A DNA stretch of 64,000 nt from Bacteroidota bacterium (GCA_023423405.1 JAFAFR010000043.1:558001-622000); one strand, 5' to 3'. Shown: positions 16,488-25,959, counted from the first letter of the stretch. The notes: generated from the sequence alone by a model not told the origin. Made by a program: numbers and translations.

Positions 16488-17585
16488 ATGAAGGGTTATT
16501 TGTTTACGGGCTTCCGCCCCGATGAGGAAGGAAAATCCACTTTTGATCGTTTGCTGGAAATATTCCTGCAACTGCTCACCTATACCAATGGCGATGTGGC
16601 CGAAGCCCTGCAATGGCTGAACCAGCTCGACCGTGAGTACGAGTTGACCAATCCCGAATACGGCATGGGCGATTTCATCGATGACCTGAAAAAGGATGGA
16701 TACATCGATGAAAATCCCGGTAACGGCAGCATTAAGATCACCCCAAAAACAGAGCAGAGCATTCGCAAGAGATCCCTGGAAGAAATTTTCGGGAAACTGA
16801 AAAAGACCCGGCAGGGCAACCACCAGACCTTCAAGCCCGGACAGGGCGATGAGCTCAATCCTGAAACCCGCCCCTTCCGTTTTGGCGACATGCTGGAACA
16901 GATCGACTTCACCGAAAGCATCCGCAATGCCCAGATCAACCATGGCATCGACGCCTTCCAGCTCCGCGAAGACGATCTGCAGATCCGGGAGACCGATTTC
17001 AAAACGCAAACCTCCACGGTATTGATGATCGACATCTCCCATTCCATGATACTATATGGAGAGGATAGGATCACGCCCGCTAAAAAAGTGGCCATGGCCC
17101 TGAGCGAACTCATCACCACCCGTTATCCCAAAGACACACTCGACATTGTGGTGTTCGGCAACGATGCCTGGCCCGTGGAGATCAAAGACCTGCCCTACCT
17201 GCAGGTGGGCCCCTATCATACCAATACCGTCGCCGGACTGGAACTGGCGATGGACATCCTGCGGCGCCGCCGCAATCCCAACAAGCAGATTTTTATGATC
17301 ACCGACGGGAAGCCTACCTGCCTCAAGATCGGCAAGCGGTATTACAAAAACAGTTTCGGGCTCGACCGCAAGATCACCACCCGCTGCCTCAACCTCGCCG
17401 CACAGTGTAAAAAATTGAAAATACCCATAACCACTTTCATGATTGCCTCAGACCCTTACCTGCAGCGCTTCGTGAACGAGTTTACGGAAACCAACCAGGG
17501 CAAAGCCTATTTCGCTTCGCTGGATCACCTGGGTGCATTTATATTCAAGGATTTTGAGAGCGGAAAAAGAAAAACGGTTTATTAG
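16488..17585 (+). CDS. VWA-domain protein, partner of the adjacent MoxR/chelatase-type ATPase
   Basis: 365 residues from ATG 16488, chosen because GGAGGG (16475-16480) sits 7 bases before it; frames further upstream lack this. A helical N-terminal half (TFDRLLEIFLQLL... EALQWLNQLDREY) precedes a von Willebrand A domain from about residue 175. The metal-ion-dependent adhesion site is visible as DISHS (D-x-S-x-S), with a later MITDG aspartate. The ATPase gene follows by 21 bases. VWA plus AAA+ pairs of this type act as chaperone or metal-insertion machines; the client is unknown here. Confidence 0.85.
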   Translation: MKGYLFTGFRPDEEGKSTFDRLLEIFLQLLTYTNGDVAEALQWLNQLDREYELTNPEYGMGDFIDDLKKDGYIDENPGNGSIKITPKTEQSIRKRSLEEIFGKLKKTRQGNHQTFKPGQGDELNPETRPFRFGDMLEQIDFTESIRNAQINHGIDAFQLREDDLQIRETDFKTQTSTVLMIDISHSMILYGEDRITPAKKVAMALSELITTRYPKDTLDIVVFGNDAWPVEIKDLPYLQVGPYHTNTVAGLELAMDILRRRRNPNKQIFMITDGKPTCLKIGKRYYKNSFGLDRKITTRCLNLAAQCKKLKIPITTFMIASDPYLQRFVNEFTETNQGKAYFASLDHLGAFIFKDFESGKRKTVY

Positions 17586-17606
17586 ACAGAAAAGCAACCA
17601 ACGAAA

Positions 17607-19136
17607 ATGATCGATATCCATACAACACAAACCCTGGGTGAACTGAAAGCTTCGGGTTGGAAAAGCAAACCGGTAAAAGACGAAATCAGGGACAACCTCA
17701 TTCAGCAATTACAGAACGGAATGCCGCGTTTCAACGGCATCATCGGGTACGACGATTCGGTGATTCCCGATACCGAAAGAGCCCTGCTCAGCCGGCATAA
17801 TATTCTTTTCCTGGGACTGCGCGGCCAGGCAAAAACAAGGATGGCCCGGCAAATGGTGGAGTTGCTGGACGAATACATTCCCGTGATCGCCGGCTCGGAG
17901 ATCAACGACGATCCCCTGGCGCCCATATCAAAATGGGGCCGCGACCAGGTTTCGCGCTATGGCGACGATACACCCATCCACTGGCTGCACCGCAGCGAGC
18001 GTTATGGAGAAAAACTGGCGACGCCCGATGTAAGCGTGGCCGATCTCATTGGCGACATCGATCCCGTGAAAGCCGCCAACCTGAAGCTGAGCTTTGCCGA
18101 CGAAGGTGTCATACACTATGGCATCATTCCCCGCTGCAACCGCGGCATTTTTGTGATCAACGAACTGCCCGACCTGCAGGCGCGCATCCAGGTATCGCTT
18201 TTCAATATCCTGGAAGAAGGCGATATCCAGATCAGGGGTTTCAAACTGCGCATGCCGCTCGACATACTGTTTGTATTCACGGCTAACCCCGAAGACTATA
18301 CGAACCGCGGCTCCATCGTAACGCCGCTGAAGGACCGCATCGAAAGCCAGATCCTCACACACTACCCGCGCTCCCTGGAAGACTCCCTCGCCATCACCGG
18401 GCAGGAAGCCGACATACTGCCGGCCCAGGAGGAAAGGGTGCACGTCAGCGACCTGGTGAAACAACTGATCGAGCAGGTTGCTTTCGAGGCCCGCAACAAC
18501 GAATACGTCGACAAAAAAAGCGGCGTATCGGCCCGTCTCACCATCAGCGCTTATGAAAACGCCGTCAGCGCGGCCGAAAGAAGATCGATTCTTAACGGGG
18601 AGGCACAAACGCAGGTTTGGATCTCTGACCTGGCGGGCATCATCCCTTCACTTACCGGCAAAATTGAACTGGTCTACGAAGGCGAACAGGAAGGCCCTTT
18701 CCAGGTGGCCATGAACCTGATGGACAAATCCGTCCGCTCCATTTTTGTACGTTTCTTTCCCAACCCGGAAACGCTTAAGAAAAGAAGGGCGACCGGTAAG
18801 GAAAGCCTGCGGGAAGAAGAAAACCCTTATAAAGCCATTACCCGCTGGTTCGATGCCGGCAACCACCTGAACCTTGCTTTCAGCGCAACGGACAAGGAAA
18901 AAGAAATGGGCCTCTACGAAGTGGATGGACTGCATTCCCTGGTGAAAAAATATTTTCCGCGTATTGGTAACCGTGAAATGGTACTGCTGATGGAATTTGT
19001 ACTGCACGGCCTGTCGGCCTATTCCCTTATCAGCAAAAAATACCTGGAAAACCGCGTAGAGTTCAAAGACCTCATCGGCTCCATGGTAAACCTGGGCGGC
19101 AGCCACGAGGAGGATTTCGATATGGAAGACAACTAA
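17607..19136 (+). CDS. AAA+ ATPase of the MoxR / magnesium chelatase type
   Basis: 509 residues, cytoplasmic. Walker A is GLRGQAKTR (GxxGxxKT) at about residue 71, the region INELPDLQARIQVSLFNILEEGDI contains the Walker B-like acidic stretch and the helix typical of chelatase-type AAA+ proteins, and FVFTANPEDY is the sensor-1 segment. The C-terminal half is helical lid plus an extension ending SHEEDFDMEDN. It probably assembles as a ring that works with the VWA protein encoded 21 bases upstream. Databases often call this group magnesium chelatase, but no bacteriochlorophyll or cobalt-chelation genes are nearby, so that name should not be taken as function. Confidence 0.87.
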   Translation: MIDIHTTQTLGELKASGWKSKPVKDEIRDNLIQQLQNGMPRFNGIIGYDDSVIPDTERALLSRHNILFLGLRGQAKTRMARQMVELLDEYIPVIAGSEINDDPLAPISKWGRDQVSRYGDDTPIHWLHRSERYGEKLATPDVSVADLIGDIDPVKAANLKLSFADEGVIHYGIIPRCNRGIFVINELPDLQARIQVSLFNILEEGDIQIRGFKLRMPLDILFVFTANPEDYTNRGSIVTPLKDRIESQILTHYPRSLEDSLAITGQEADILPAQEERVHVSDLVKQLIEQVAFEARNNEYVDKKSGVSARLTISAYENAVSAAERRSILNGEAQTQVWISDLAGIIPSLTGKIELVYEGEQEGPFQVAMNLMDKSVRSIFVRFFPNPETLKKRRATGKESLREEENPYKAITRWFDAGNHLNLAFSATDKEKEMGLYEVDGLHSLVKKYFPRIGNREMVLLMEFVLHGLSAYSLISKKYLENRVEFKDLIGSMVNLGGSHEEDFDMEDN

Positions 19137-19199
19137 TGCAACCGCGCGAAAAGGCCGCTCCCTCAGCCGGGAAACCGCCTCGATAGCCGTTAAGCTATG

Positions 19200-20225
19200 T
19201 CAATAAATATTCACCTCCCTTTCGAGGGTAACGCCAAATTTAAAGCGGACAGATTCCAGGATCTCCTGGCTCAGGTTGTAGATCTCCCCGCCGCTGGCCT
19301 TTCCGAAGTTCACCAGCACCAGGGCCTGTTTTTCATGACAACCGGCGTCGCCCCGGCGATAGCCTTTCCAACCGCAGGACTCAATGAGCCACCCTGCGGC
19401 CAGCTTCACCTGCTCTCCCGGTAAGGGATAACCGACAATGCCGGGAAACTGCAACTGCAGCTCACGGAACTGCTCCAGCGGTATGCCGGGGTTTTTAAAA
19501 AAGCTGCCTGCATTCCCTATTTTGGCGGGGTCGGGCAGTTTGGAAGAACGGATCCGGATCACGGCATCGGCCACTTCGCGGATGCCCGGTTCGTGCACGC
19601 CCATTTTTTCCAGCTCTTCGCGGATGGCTCCATAACTGGTATGGATACGCGGATTTTTTAACAGGCGATAGGTTACGTGCAGGATCACGTATTCACCTTT
19701 CAACTCCCTCTTGAAAACACTTTCACGATAGCCGAAACCACAGTCGTCGGCAGTGAAGACCCGCACATGCCGGTCCTCGATATGCCAGGCTTCGAGGTCC
19801 CAGAAAAAATCTTTGATCTCCACACCATAAGCCCCTATATTCTGCATAGGACTTGCACCCACCAGTCCGGGTATCAGGCTCAGGTTTTCCAACCCGCCCC
19901 ATCCCCGGTCAATGCAATGTTGTACAAAATCATTCCAGTTCTCGCCCGCCCCCACGCGCACGTACACAGCGTCTTCGTCTTCGTGCATGAGCTCAATACC
20001 CCTGACGGCATTTTGCAGCACCCACCCGTCAAAATCGCGGGTGAGCAGAATATTGCTGCCGCCGCCCAGCACCAGCAGGGGCTGGCGCTTCGAGCCGCTG
20101 CGTTTTTTTTCAGCCAGCAGTTCCTGCACATCTTCTTTGGAATGAAAACGCGCAAAACGGGCCGCCCTGGCTTCTATGCCAAAACTGTTCAGCGAACGGA
20201 GAGAATAATTCTGCAATATTTCCAT
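19200..20225 (-). CDS. murB: UDP-N-acetylenolpyruvoylglucosamine reductase
   Basis: 341 residues. It reduces UDP-GlcNAc-enolpyruvate to UDP-MurNAc with NADPH and FAD, the second committed step of peptidoglycan synthesis in the cytosol. FAD-domain motifs include LVLGGGSNILLTRDFDG; the Tyr-containing GAYGVEIKDF and the catalytic-serine region GNAGSFFKNPGIP are present, so it is of the Tyr-loop type close to E. coli MurB in length. WLIESCGWKGYRRGDAGCHEKQALVLVN is the C-terminal signature with its glutamate. It is divergent from the oxidoreductase at 20238, with a -7 element overlapping that gene's start. Confidence 0.95.
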   Translation of the reverse strand: MEILQNYSLRSLNSFGIEARAARFARFHSKEDVQELLAEKKRSGSKRQPLLVLGGGSNILLTRDFDGWVLQNAVRGIELMHEDEDAVYVRVGAGENWNDFVQHCIDRGWGGLENLSLIPGLVGASPMQNIGAYGVEIKDFFWDLEAWHIEDRHVRVFTADDCGFGYRESVFKRELKGEYVILHVTYRLLKNPRIHTSYGAIREELEKMGVHEPGIREVADAVIRIRSSKLPDPAKIGNAGSFFKNPGIPLEQFRELQLQFPGIVGYPLPGEQVKLAAGWLIESCGWKGYRRGDAGCHEKQALVLVNFGKASGGEIYNLSQEILESVRFKFGVTLEREVNIY

Positions 20226-20230
20226 AATTT

Positions 20231-20238
20231 CAAAGGTA
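20231..20238 (-). promoter_or_regulatory. -7 promoter element of murB
   Basis: TACCTTTG on the minus strand, an exact TAnnTTTG match, 5 bases before the murB start codon; the transcript leader would be very short. No TTTG at the usual upstream distance. Confidence 0.45.
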
Positions 20239-20927
20239 TGGCCAGAAAAGTTAGCATTCTCGGCGCCAGCGGCATGATCGGCGGTTTATTGCTCGACTGC
20301 CTGCTGGAAGACAATTATTATGAAGAGGTCCACCTGCTGCTCCGCCGCGCCCTGGGCAGTACGGACCCACGTGTAACCGAACACCTCGTCGATTTTGCAG
20401 ATCCCAAAGCCTATGCGCCGGCGATCAGCGGATCGGAAGCCGTTTTTTCCTGCATCGGCACCACCATGAAACAGGTGAAGGGCGATAGGGAAGCCTACCG
20501 GAAAATCGACTTCGACATCAACCGCATCGCCGCGGAAACCGCCGCCAGCTATGGTGTTTTTGCCTACCTGCTCGTCTCTTCCGTGGGAGCCGATCCTGCC
20601 AACAACAATAATTTTTACCTCAAACTGAAAGGGGTAACCGAAGAAACCGTAAGTAAGCAGGCCATTCCACAGGTGCATATATTCCGGCCTTCGCTGTTAG
20701 TGGGCGACCGGAAAGAAAGCCGGCCCGCGGAAAAAATATCCCAGTTCCTGGCACCCGCGGTCAGTCCCCTGCTCCTGCGCGGCTGGCGCAAATACAAGCC
20801 CATCAAGGGCCTGGCCCTGGCATTCGCAATGATGAACGCCGCCAAAGATCCGCGCCGGGGCATCTTCATTCATGAATACGACGAAATCATGTCACTGGCA
20901 CTTAAATCGGGTCAATATCGGGCGTAA
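20238..20927 (+). CDS. NAD(P)-binding oxidoreductase, HTATIP2/TIP30-like atypical SDR
   Basis: 229 residues from ATG 20238, where MARKVSILGASGMIGGLLLDCLL gives a complete Rossmann start (GASGMIG); an in-frame extension upstream runs antisense through murB and is spurious. VSSVGADPANNNNFYLKLKGVTEE contains the SxxxA and Y-x3-K of this family, and FRPSLLVGDRKESR is the typical C-terminal motif. Such proteins are often paralogues of NADH-binding complex I assembly or redox sensors; substrate unknown. Its 3' end overlaps priA by 26 bases in convergent orientation. Confidence 0.85.
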   Translation: MARKVSILGASGMIGGLLLDCLLEDNYYEEVHLLLRRALGSTDPRVTEHLVDFADPKAYAPAISGSEAVFSCIGTTMKQVKGDREAYRKIDFDINRIAAETAASYGVFAYLLVSSVGADPANNNNFYLKLKGVTEETVSKQAIPQVHIFRPSLLVGDRKESRPAEKISQFLAPAVSPLLLRGWRKYKPIKGLALAFAMMNAAKDPRRGIFIHEYDEIMSLALKSGQYRA

Positions 20928-23364
20928 TGGTCACCGATTTGAAATTCGGTTGCAGGTGCAGGTGAGCTGTGTACAAATGGATCTGCTCGCGGCACTGCTG
21001 CAGCAGTTTTCCTTCCTTGGGCAACTTGAGCAATATATCCATCAGGTAAAGATTGCGCACGCGGTTCACCACGGGCGCCGCTGGCCCTACGATCCAGGCG
21101 CCAAAGGAAGGTTGTAACCAGGCAGCGAACTGCCGCGCCGCCGCCTGCACCACTTCCGGTTTTTTGTGTTTGAAAGAAAGCTGTATCAGCCGGGTATAGG
21201 GCGGATAACCAAAATGTGCGCGGTTATCCAGTTCCGCCGCTGCATAGGATGCAAAATCGTGCTGCTGCACCCAGGCCAGCACCGGATGTTTGGGATTCCT
21301 GGTCTGGATCAGCACCCGGCCCTGCTCTCCTTTGCGGCCCGAGCGGCCGCTCACCTGCTCCATCAACTGGAAAGCCCGTTCGTTCACCCTGAAATCGGCA
21401 AAACCCAACAGGGCATCGGCATCGAGGATGCCCACCAGTTGCACATGATCAAAGTCGAGCCCCTTCACTACCATTTGGGTGCCCACCAGGATATCGAGCC
21501 GCTGCTGTTCGAACAATTGTATCAGCGCATCGTGTGCATGTTTTCCCCTGACCGCATCAATGTCCATCCGGGCAATCCTGGCCTGGGGAAAATGTTCCAG
21601 CAGGGTCTCTTCTATTCTTTCCGTGCCAAAATTCTGCTGCGAAAAATGGTGGTTGCCGCATGCCTCACATACCACAACGGGCGGGTATACGGTTCCGCAA
21701 TAATGGCATACCAGTTTGTTGTGCAGTTTGTGAAAGGTCAGGGAAACATCGCAGTGTTTGCAATGCGGGATCCAGCCGCAGGACTGGCAAACCTGGTAAG
21801 GCGAGTAGCCCCGGCGGTTCTGAAAAAGGATGACTTGTTTCTGCTGCGCAAGCGTAGCGCTGATCGCCTCCAGCAAGGGTTCCGAGAATATCACTTTCGT
21901 CTTTGCCGCCTGCTGCTCCCGCGTGGTATCGGTGAGCTCAATGCGGGGCATTTCCAGTGCGGCATATCTTTCCGTAAGTTGGGCCCAGCCATATTTCCCC
22001 TGCTGTGCATTGTAGTAACTTTCCAGCGAAGGCGTGGCCGAACCCAGCAATACCTTGGCCTGGTAAAGTCCTGCCAGGTAAATGGCGGCGTCGCGGGCAT
22101 TGTAGCGGGGAGCGGGATCCTGCTGCTTGAAGGAAGGATCGTGCTCTTCGTCGACGATCACCCAGCCCAGGTCTTTGAAGGGAAGAAAAATGGCGGAGCG
22201 GGCGCCCAGTACGATCCTCGCACTGCCGTTGCGCACTTTTTCCCAAAGCTCCACTCTTTCATTGGCGTTGAAGCGGGAATGATATATGACGATATGGCCG
22301 CCGAAATACTGTTGCAATCTGCGTATAACCTGCGCCGTTAGTGCGATCTCGGGCAGCATGTACAATACCTGTTTCCCTTCGCGCAGGGCCGCTTCCATCA
22401 GGCGGATATAGAGCAGCGTTTTGCCGCTGGAAGTAACGCCCTGCAGCAGGCAGACCGATTTTTCCCTGAACTGTTCCTCCAGTGAAACCAGCGCTGTCTG
22501 CTGGGCCGCGCTTAAGGTGAAACCGGTCTCGGTCGCCAGCGGCGCCATTTTCAGGCGATCCACTTTTCGTTTTTCCAGCACCAGGATGGACTTATCAGCC
22601 AGGGCACGGAGCTGTTCCGCCGATGCCCCGGATTTGGACAGGAGCTCGGCCTTTTTTACCTCACCTTCTGTACGCGAAAGATGCAGGAAAGACAATAGCA
22701 ATTCCAGTTGTTTGGGAGCGCTGTTCTTTTTCCAGTTATTAAGAAGCTGCGCCAGGTCTTCTTCAGCGGCATATTGCGGATGCAGGCTTACAAAAACCTC
22801 CTGCTTTTCCTTAAAGGTTTCGCGCAGTTCTTCCCATACCAGGCAGATGTTTTTTTCCAGCAATCTTTTGATCACCGGGTAAACATGAGTAGCATCCAGC
22901 AATTGCTGCACTTCGGTAATGCGCAGCTCTTTTTTTATCAGCAGGGCCTCTGCCACCAAAAATTCTTCATCGTCAAGATGGCTGAAATCATCCCCTGCAG
23001 CATCGTTGTAGAGCAATACCGTTTCACTGCTCAGTTTGAAATGGGTGGGAAGCGCCGCCTGCATCACTTCCCCTTCACTGCACATATAATAAGACCCCAG
23101 CCATTCCCAGAACCGGAGCTGCTCCGGGTACAAAATGGGCGTTTCGTCCAGTATGTTCAATATGGGCTTCGGTTCAAAAGCAGCCGGCTTATTTTCATGC
23201 AGCCGCTTAATGATGCCCGCATATTTTTTGTTGCGGCCCAGCACCACTTCTGCCCGCTTGCCGGGCGCGGCACGGTCGGCCATTTCCGCCGGCACATACC
23301 ACGTGAAATTCCGCGGAAGCGCAAGCGGAATCAGGATTTCAGCATAGAGGCGAGGGCTATCCAT
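20902..23364 (-). CDS. priA: Primosomal protein N' (replication restart helicase)
   Basis: 820 residues. PriA is the 3'-to-5' superfamily 2 helicase that recognises stalled forks and reloads the replicative helicase. Visible parts: N-terminal DNA-binding region (LPRNFTWYVPAEM), Walker A GVTSSGKTLLY, the DEEH box in IVDEEHDPSFKQQ, ARYNARDAA, and the zinc module with four CxxC pairs (CQSCG, CKHC, CHYC, CEACG). The helicase C-domain includes ILVGTQMVVKGLDFDHV. The stop of the next gene's reading frame and this start touch at 23364, so priA is likely co-transcribed with the acyltransferase upstream of it. Confidence 0.96.
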   Translation of the reverse strand: MDSPRLYAEILIPLALPRNFTWYVPAEMADRAAPGKRAEVVLGRNKKYAGIIKRLHENKPAAFEPKPILNILDETPILYPEQLRFWEWLGSYYMCSEGEVMQAALPTHFKLSSETVLLYNDAAGDDFSHLDDEEFLVAEALLIKKELRITEVQQLLDATHVYPVIKRLLEKNICLVWEELRETFKEKQEVFVSLHPQYAAEEDLAQLLNNWKKNSAPKQLELLLSFLHLSRTEGEVKKAELLSKSGASAEQLRALADKSILVLEKRKVDRLKMAPLATETGFTLSAAQQTALVSLEEQFREKSVCLLQGVTSSGKTLLYIRLMEAALREGKQVLYMLPEIALTAQVIRRLQQYFGGHIVIYHSRFNANERVELWEKVRNGSARIVLGARSAIFLPFKDLGWVIVDEEHDPSFKQQDPAPRYNARDAAIYLAGLYQAKVLLGSATPSLESYYNAQQGKYGWAQLTERYAALEMPRIELTDTTREQQAAKTKVIFSEPLLEAISATLAQQKQVILFQNRRGYSPYQVCQSCGWIPHCKHCDVSLTFHKLHNKLVCHYCGTVYPPVVVCEACGNHHFSQQNFGTERIEETLLEHFPQARIARMDIDAVRGKHAHDALIQLFEQQRLDILVGTQMVVKGLDFDHVQLVGILDADALLGFADFRVNERAFQLMEQVSGRSGRKGEQGRVLIQTRNPKHPVLAWVQQHDFASYAAAELDNRAHFGYPPYTRLIQLSFKHKKPEVVQAAARQFAAWLQPSFGAWIVGPAAPVVNRVRNLYLMDILLKLPKEGKLLQQCREQIHLYTAHLHLQPNFKSVTITPDIDPI

Positions 23365-24128
23365 TATGCAATTTCACGAAGACCTTTTTCCATTTGAGCG
23401 AAAACATCCTGCCGCAGGCGGCCCAGTTCTTTTTCACCATAGGATTCAATGTCTATCATGGGTAAATATACAGCGCGGCAAATTCCCGGGTTAAAGGAAA
23501 ACACCGAATTATAGTGCAGTCTTTTCACGGTATCGGGAAACAGGATGGGCTGAATGGGTGTGCGCGTTTCGAGGGCAATGCGGAAAGCCCCGTCGTAAAA
23601 GGATTTCAACGGCTGGCCGGTTTGGTTGAAAGTGCCTTCGGGAAAAATGAAAATGGAGATCCCTTTGGCCAGTACCCTTTTCAACACCTGTACCGACCGC
23701 GCCCGTTTGTGCGGATTGCTTCTTCCCACCTGTACTACGGCATTGCGGTACACAAATCCGAAAATGGGAACCTTCGCCATCTCTTCCTTGCCCAGTATAC
23801 GCACCGGTTCCCGGATCACTTTTACGATCATGGGAATATCGAGATAGGAAATATGATTGGCCACAAAAATACAGGGCCTTTTTTCGGAACCAACTGCCTG
23901 GTGGCTCACCGGCACGCGGATGCCCAGCAGCAAAAGCCAGCAGTCGGCCCAGAAACCACAGATCGCATAAATGGCATTTCCGCCCCTGATCTTTCCAAAC
24001 AACGATGCGATGAAAAATGCGGGCAGCAGTATCAATAGCAATACCACAAAAAGCAGCATCGCATAAAGGCTGTACAGAAAACGAAAGGTTTTAATCACAA
24101 TGGCAGGCATGGTCTTGGTCCAGGTCAA
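23364..24128 (-). CDS. 1-acyl-sn-glycerol-3-phosphate acyltransferase family protein (PlsC-like)
   Basis: 254 residues; a start at the internal Met (24110, MPAIVIKTFRFLYSLY) is also possible. One N-terminal hydrophobic segment anchors it to the inner membrane. The acyltransferase motif is NHISYLD (H-x4-D), and block III is FPEGTFNQTG. The reaction expected is transfer of an acyl chain to lysophosphatidic acid to give phosphatidic acid; some Bacteroidota paralogues act on other lipids. The start overlaps the end of the DUF4258 gene and the end abuts priA, so the three form one minus-strand unit. Confidence 0.9.
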   Translation of the reverse strand: MTWTKTMPAIVIKTFRFLYSLYAMLLFVVLLLILLPAFFIASLFGKIRGGNAIYAICGFWADCWLLLLGIRVPVSHQAVGSEKRPCIFVANHISYLDIPMIVKVIREPVRILGKEEMAKVPIFGFVYRNAVVQVGRSNPHKRARSVQVLKRVLAKGISIFIFPEGTFNQTGQPLKSFYDGAFRIALETRTPIQPILFPDTVKRLHYNSVFSFNPGICRAVYLPMIDIESYGEKELGRLRQDVFAQMEKGLREIA

Positions 24129-24474
24129 TACAGGTGATTACACGGGTTTCAGATGCGCACTGGCCAAACACCACGCGCAGGTGCTGGCGGTCTTCCGGGC
24201 TATAACCTTCCACCGCAAAACTGGGACAGGGCTTGTCCGACAGGTCGGTTTTGGAGGAGTTAACAGTTCCGTGCGACAATATATAACGGATTTCCTTTTC
24301 ATTGATCTGCCGGCAGTCCATGCGGCAGCGGGCGTGCCTGGTAAAACTCAGCCGCGAAGGATTCCGGTCAAAAGATATACCGGCCTCCCCGGGCGCAGGT
24401 TTCAACAAATTGATTATCAGAACAATACCCAAAACCAGCAAGAAAATCCAGCCATAGCTATTCCCGAAGCGCAT
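24091..24474 (-). CDS. DUF4258 protein with N-terminal membrane anchor
   Basis: 127 residues. An N-terminal helix (WIFLLVLGIVLIINLL) anchors the protein; the rest is a small domain with FTRHARCRMDCRQINEKEI, HLRVVFGQC and VITCIDLDQDHACHCD, the pattern of DUF4258 (the H-A-x-x-R-M core). Six cysteines are present, an unusual number for so short a domain. It overlaps the PlsC-like gene by 19-38 bases. DUF4258 is distantly related to RelE-like folds in some proteins, but no toxin role is supported here. Confidence 0.8.
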   Translation of the reverse strand: MRFGNSYGWIFLLVLGIVLIINLLKPAPGEAGISFDRNPSRLSFTRHARCRMDCRQINEKEIRYILSHGTVNSSKTDLSDKPCPSFAVEGYSPEDRQHLRVVFGQCASETRVITCIDLDQDHACHCD

Positions 24475-24489
24475 AGGCTCAAATCTACG

Positions 24490-24497
24490 TATCTTTG
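24490..24497 (+). promoter_or_regulatory. -7 promoter element of mtaB
   Basis: TATCTTTG, an exact TAnnTTTG match, 7 bases before the start codon; no clear TTTG upstream. It lies in the short divergent gap to the DUF4258 gene. Confidence 0.5.
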
Positions 24498-24504
24498 CGG
24501 CCCT

Positions 24505-25779
24505 ATGTCCGAAAAAAGATCAGTTGCCTTCCACACGCTGGGTTGCAAGCTCAACTTTTCCGAGACCTCTGCCATCAGCCGCCAGTTGGAGATGGAAGGT
24601 TTTGTGAAAAAAGAGTTTGACGACCTGGCGGACGTGTACGTGATCAACACCTGCTCGGTGACCGACAATGCGGACAAGGAGTGCCGGCAGATCGTTCGGC
24701 GCATCCAGCGCCGGGCTCCGGAAAGCATGGTGGTGATCACCGGCTGTTATGCGCAACTGAAGCCGGCGGAAATTGCCGCCATCCCGGGCGTAGACCTGGT
24801 GCTGGGCGCCGCTGAAAAATTCAACATCGCGAGCCATCTTTCCACACTTACCAAAGGTGATCCCACCAGGATCTGCAGTTGCGATATCGAAATGGTGAGC
24901 GGCTTCAACGCATCCTGGTCCATCAACGACCGCACCCGCACTTTCCTGAAAGTGCAGGATGGCTGCGACTACAACTGCTCCTTCTGCACCATTCCCATGG
25001 CGCGCGGAAAAAGCCGGAGCGATAGCATTGAAAATGTGGTGCGGCATGCGCAAGAACTTGCAGCCGGCGGTGTAAAAGAAATTGTACTCACCGGCGTGAA
25101 CCTGGGCGATTTTGGCAAGGGTCCCGATGGCAATAAAAAACACGCCGAAAGTTTTTACGAACTGGTACAGGCCCTCGACGAAGTGGAAGGCATTGAACGC
25201 TACCGCATCTCTTCCATCGAGCCCAACCTGCTCACCAACGAGATCATTTCTTATGTGGCAGACAGCAAAAGATTTATGCCGCATTTCCATATACCGCTGC
25301 AAAGTGGTAGCAATACCATATTGCGGATGATGCGCCGCCGCTACCAGCGCGAGTTGTATGCCGACCGCGTAGCACGGATCCGCGCAGTCATGCCGCAGGC
25401 CAGCATCGGCGCCGACGTGATCGTGGGCTTCCCGGGAGAAACAGATGTGCATTTCGACGAAACCCTTCGCTTTCTGCATGAGCTGGAACTGAGCTATCTC
25501 CACGTGTTTACCTATTCGGAACGGGCAAACACCGTTGCGCTCGACATCCAGCCGGTAGTGCCCGTTTCAAAACGGCATGAGCGCAACAAAATGCTGCGCA
25601 ACCTGAGTTATATGAAGCAGCAATATTTTCAGCAGCAGCAGGCAGGTACCAGCAGGAAAGTATTGTTTGAAGGACATCCGAAAAACGGCATGATGGAAGG
25701 ATATACCGATAACTATATCCGCATCAGCACACCCTATCGCGAAGAATGGGTGAATCAACTGGTGGACTGGTCTTTGTAA
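24505..25779 (+). CDS. mtaB: tRNA t6A37 methylthiotransferase, MiaB-like radical SAM enzyme
   Basis: 424 residues from ATG 24505 (MSEKRSVAFHTLGCKLNF). An in-frame extension upstream runs antisense to another gene and is not used. MtaB converts t6A to ms2t6A at position 37 of tRNAs reading ANN codons. The N-terminal UPF0004 domain has its three cysteines (TLGCKLN, INTCSVTD, ITGCYAQ) for one 4Fe-4S cluster; the radical SAM motif is GCDYNCSFCTIP (CxxxCxxC). A C-terminal TRAM-like region follows (RKVLFEGHPKNGMMEGYTDNYIRI). HTLGCKLN rather than TYGCQMN separates it from MiaB. Confidence 0.93.
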   Translation: MSEKRSVAFHTLGCKLNFSETSAISRQLEMEGFVKKEFDDLADVYVINTCSVTDNADKECRQIVRRIQRRAPESMVVITGCYAQLKPAEIAAIPGVDLVLGAAEKFNIASHLSTLTKGDPTRICSCDIEMVSGFNASWSINDRTRTFLKVQDGCDYNCSFCTIPMARGKSRSDSIENVVRHAQELAAGGVKEIVLTGVNLGDFGKGPDGNKKHAESFYELVQALDEVEGIERYRISSIEPNLLTNEIISYVADSKRFMPHFHIPLQSGSNTILRMMRRRYQRELYADRVARIRAVMPQASIGADVIVGFPGETDVHFDETLRFLHELELSYLHVFTYSERANTVALDIQPVVPVSKRHERNKMLRNLSYMKQQYFQQQQAGTSRKVLFEGHPKNGMMEGYTDNYIRISTPYREEWVNQLVDWSL

Positions 25780-25792
25780 AAGCAAAAATTAT

Positions 25793-25822
25793 TTTGAAAT
25801 ATTGAATCTGCCCTTATCTTTG
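25793..25822 (+). promoter_or_regulatory. Promoter of the tRNA-Val pair
   Basis: TTTG at 25793-25796, an 18-base spacer and TATCTTTG at 25815-25822, an exact -7 match. The first tRNA-Val begins 33 bases downstream. Confidence 0.75.
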
Positions 25823-25855
25823 CAATCCCATTGAACGGGGGTAGGTCTTTTTATC

Positions 25856-25930
25856 GGGAGCATAGCTCAGCTGGTTCAGAGCAGCTGCCTTACAAGCAGC
25901 GGGTCCGCGGTTCGAATCCGTGTGCTCCCA
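25856..25930 (+). tRNA. tRNA-Val (anticodon UAC), copy 1
   Basis: 75 nt. GGGAGCA pairs with TGCTCCC, discriminator A. D arm AGCTCAGCTGGTTCAGAGC, anticodon loop CTTACAA (anticodon TAC), T arm GGTTCGAATCC. CCA not encoded. Identical in sequence to the second copy 29 bases downstream. Confidence 0.95.
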
Positions 25931-25959
25931 CAAGGTTTTAGAAGTTCTTATATGGTATC

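Noticed and set aside
24520..25503. 327-codon minus-strand frame in mtaB
   Set aside because: Antisense shadow of mtaB; no motifs.
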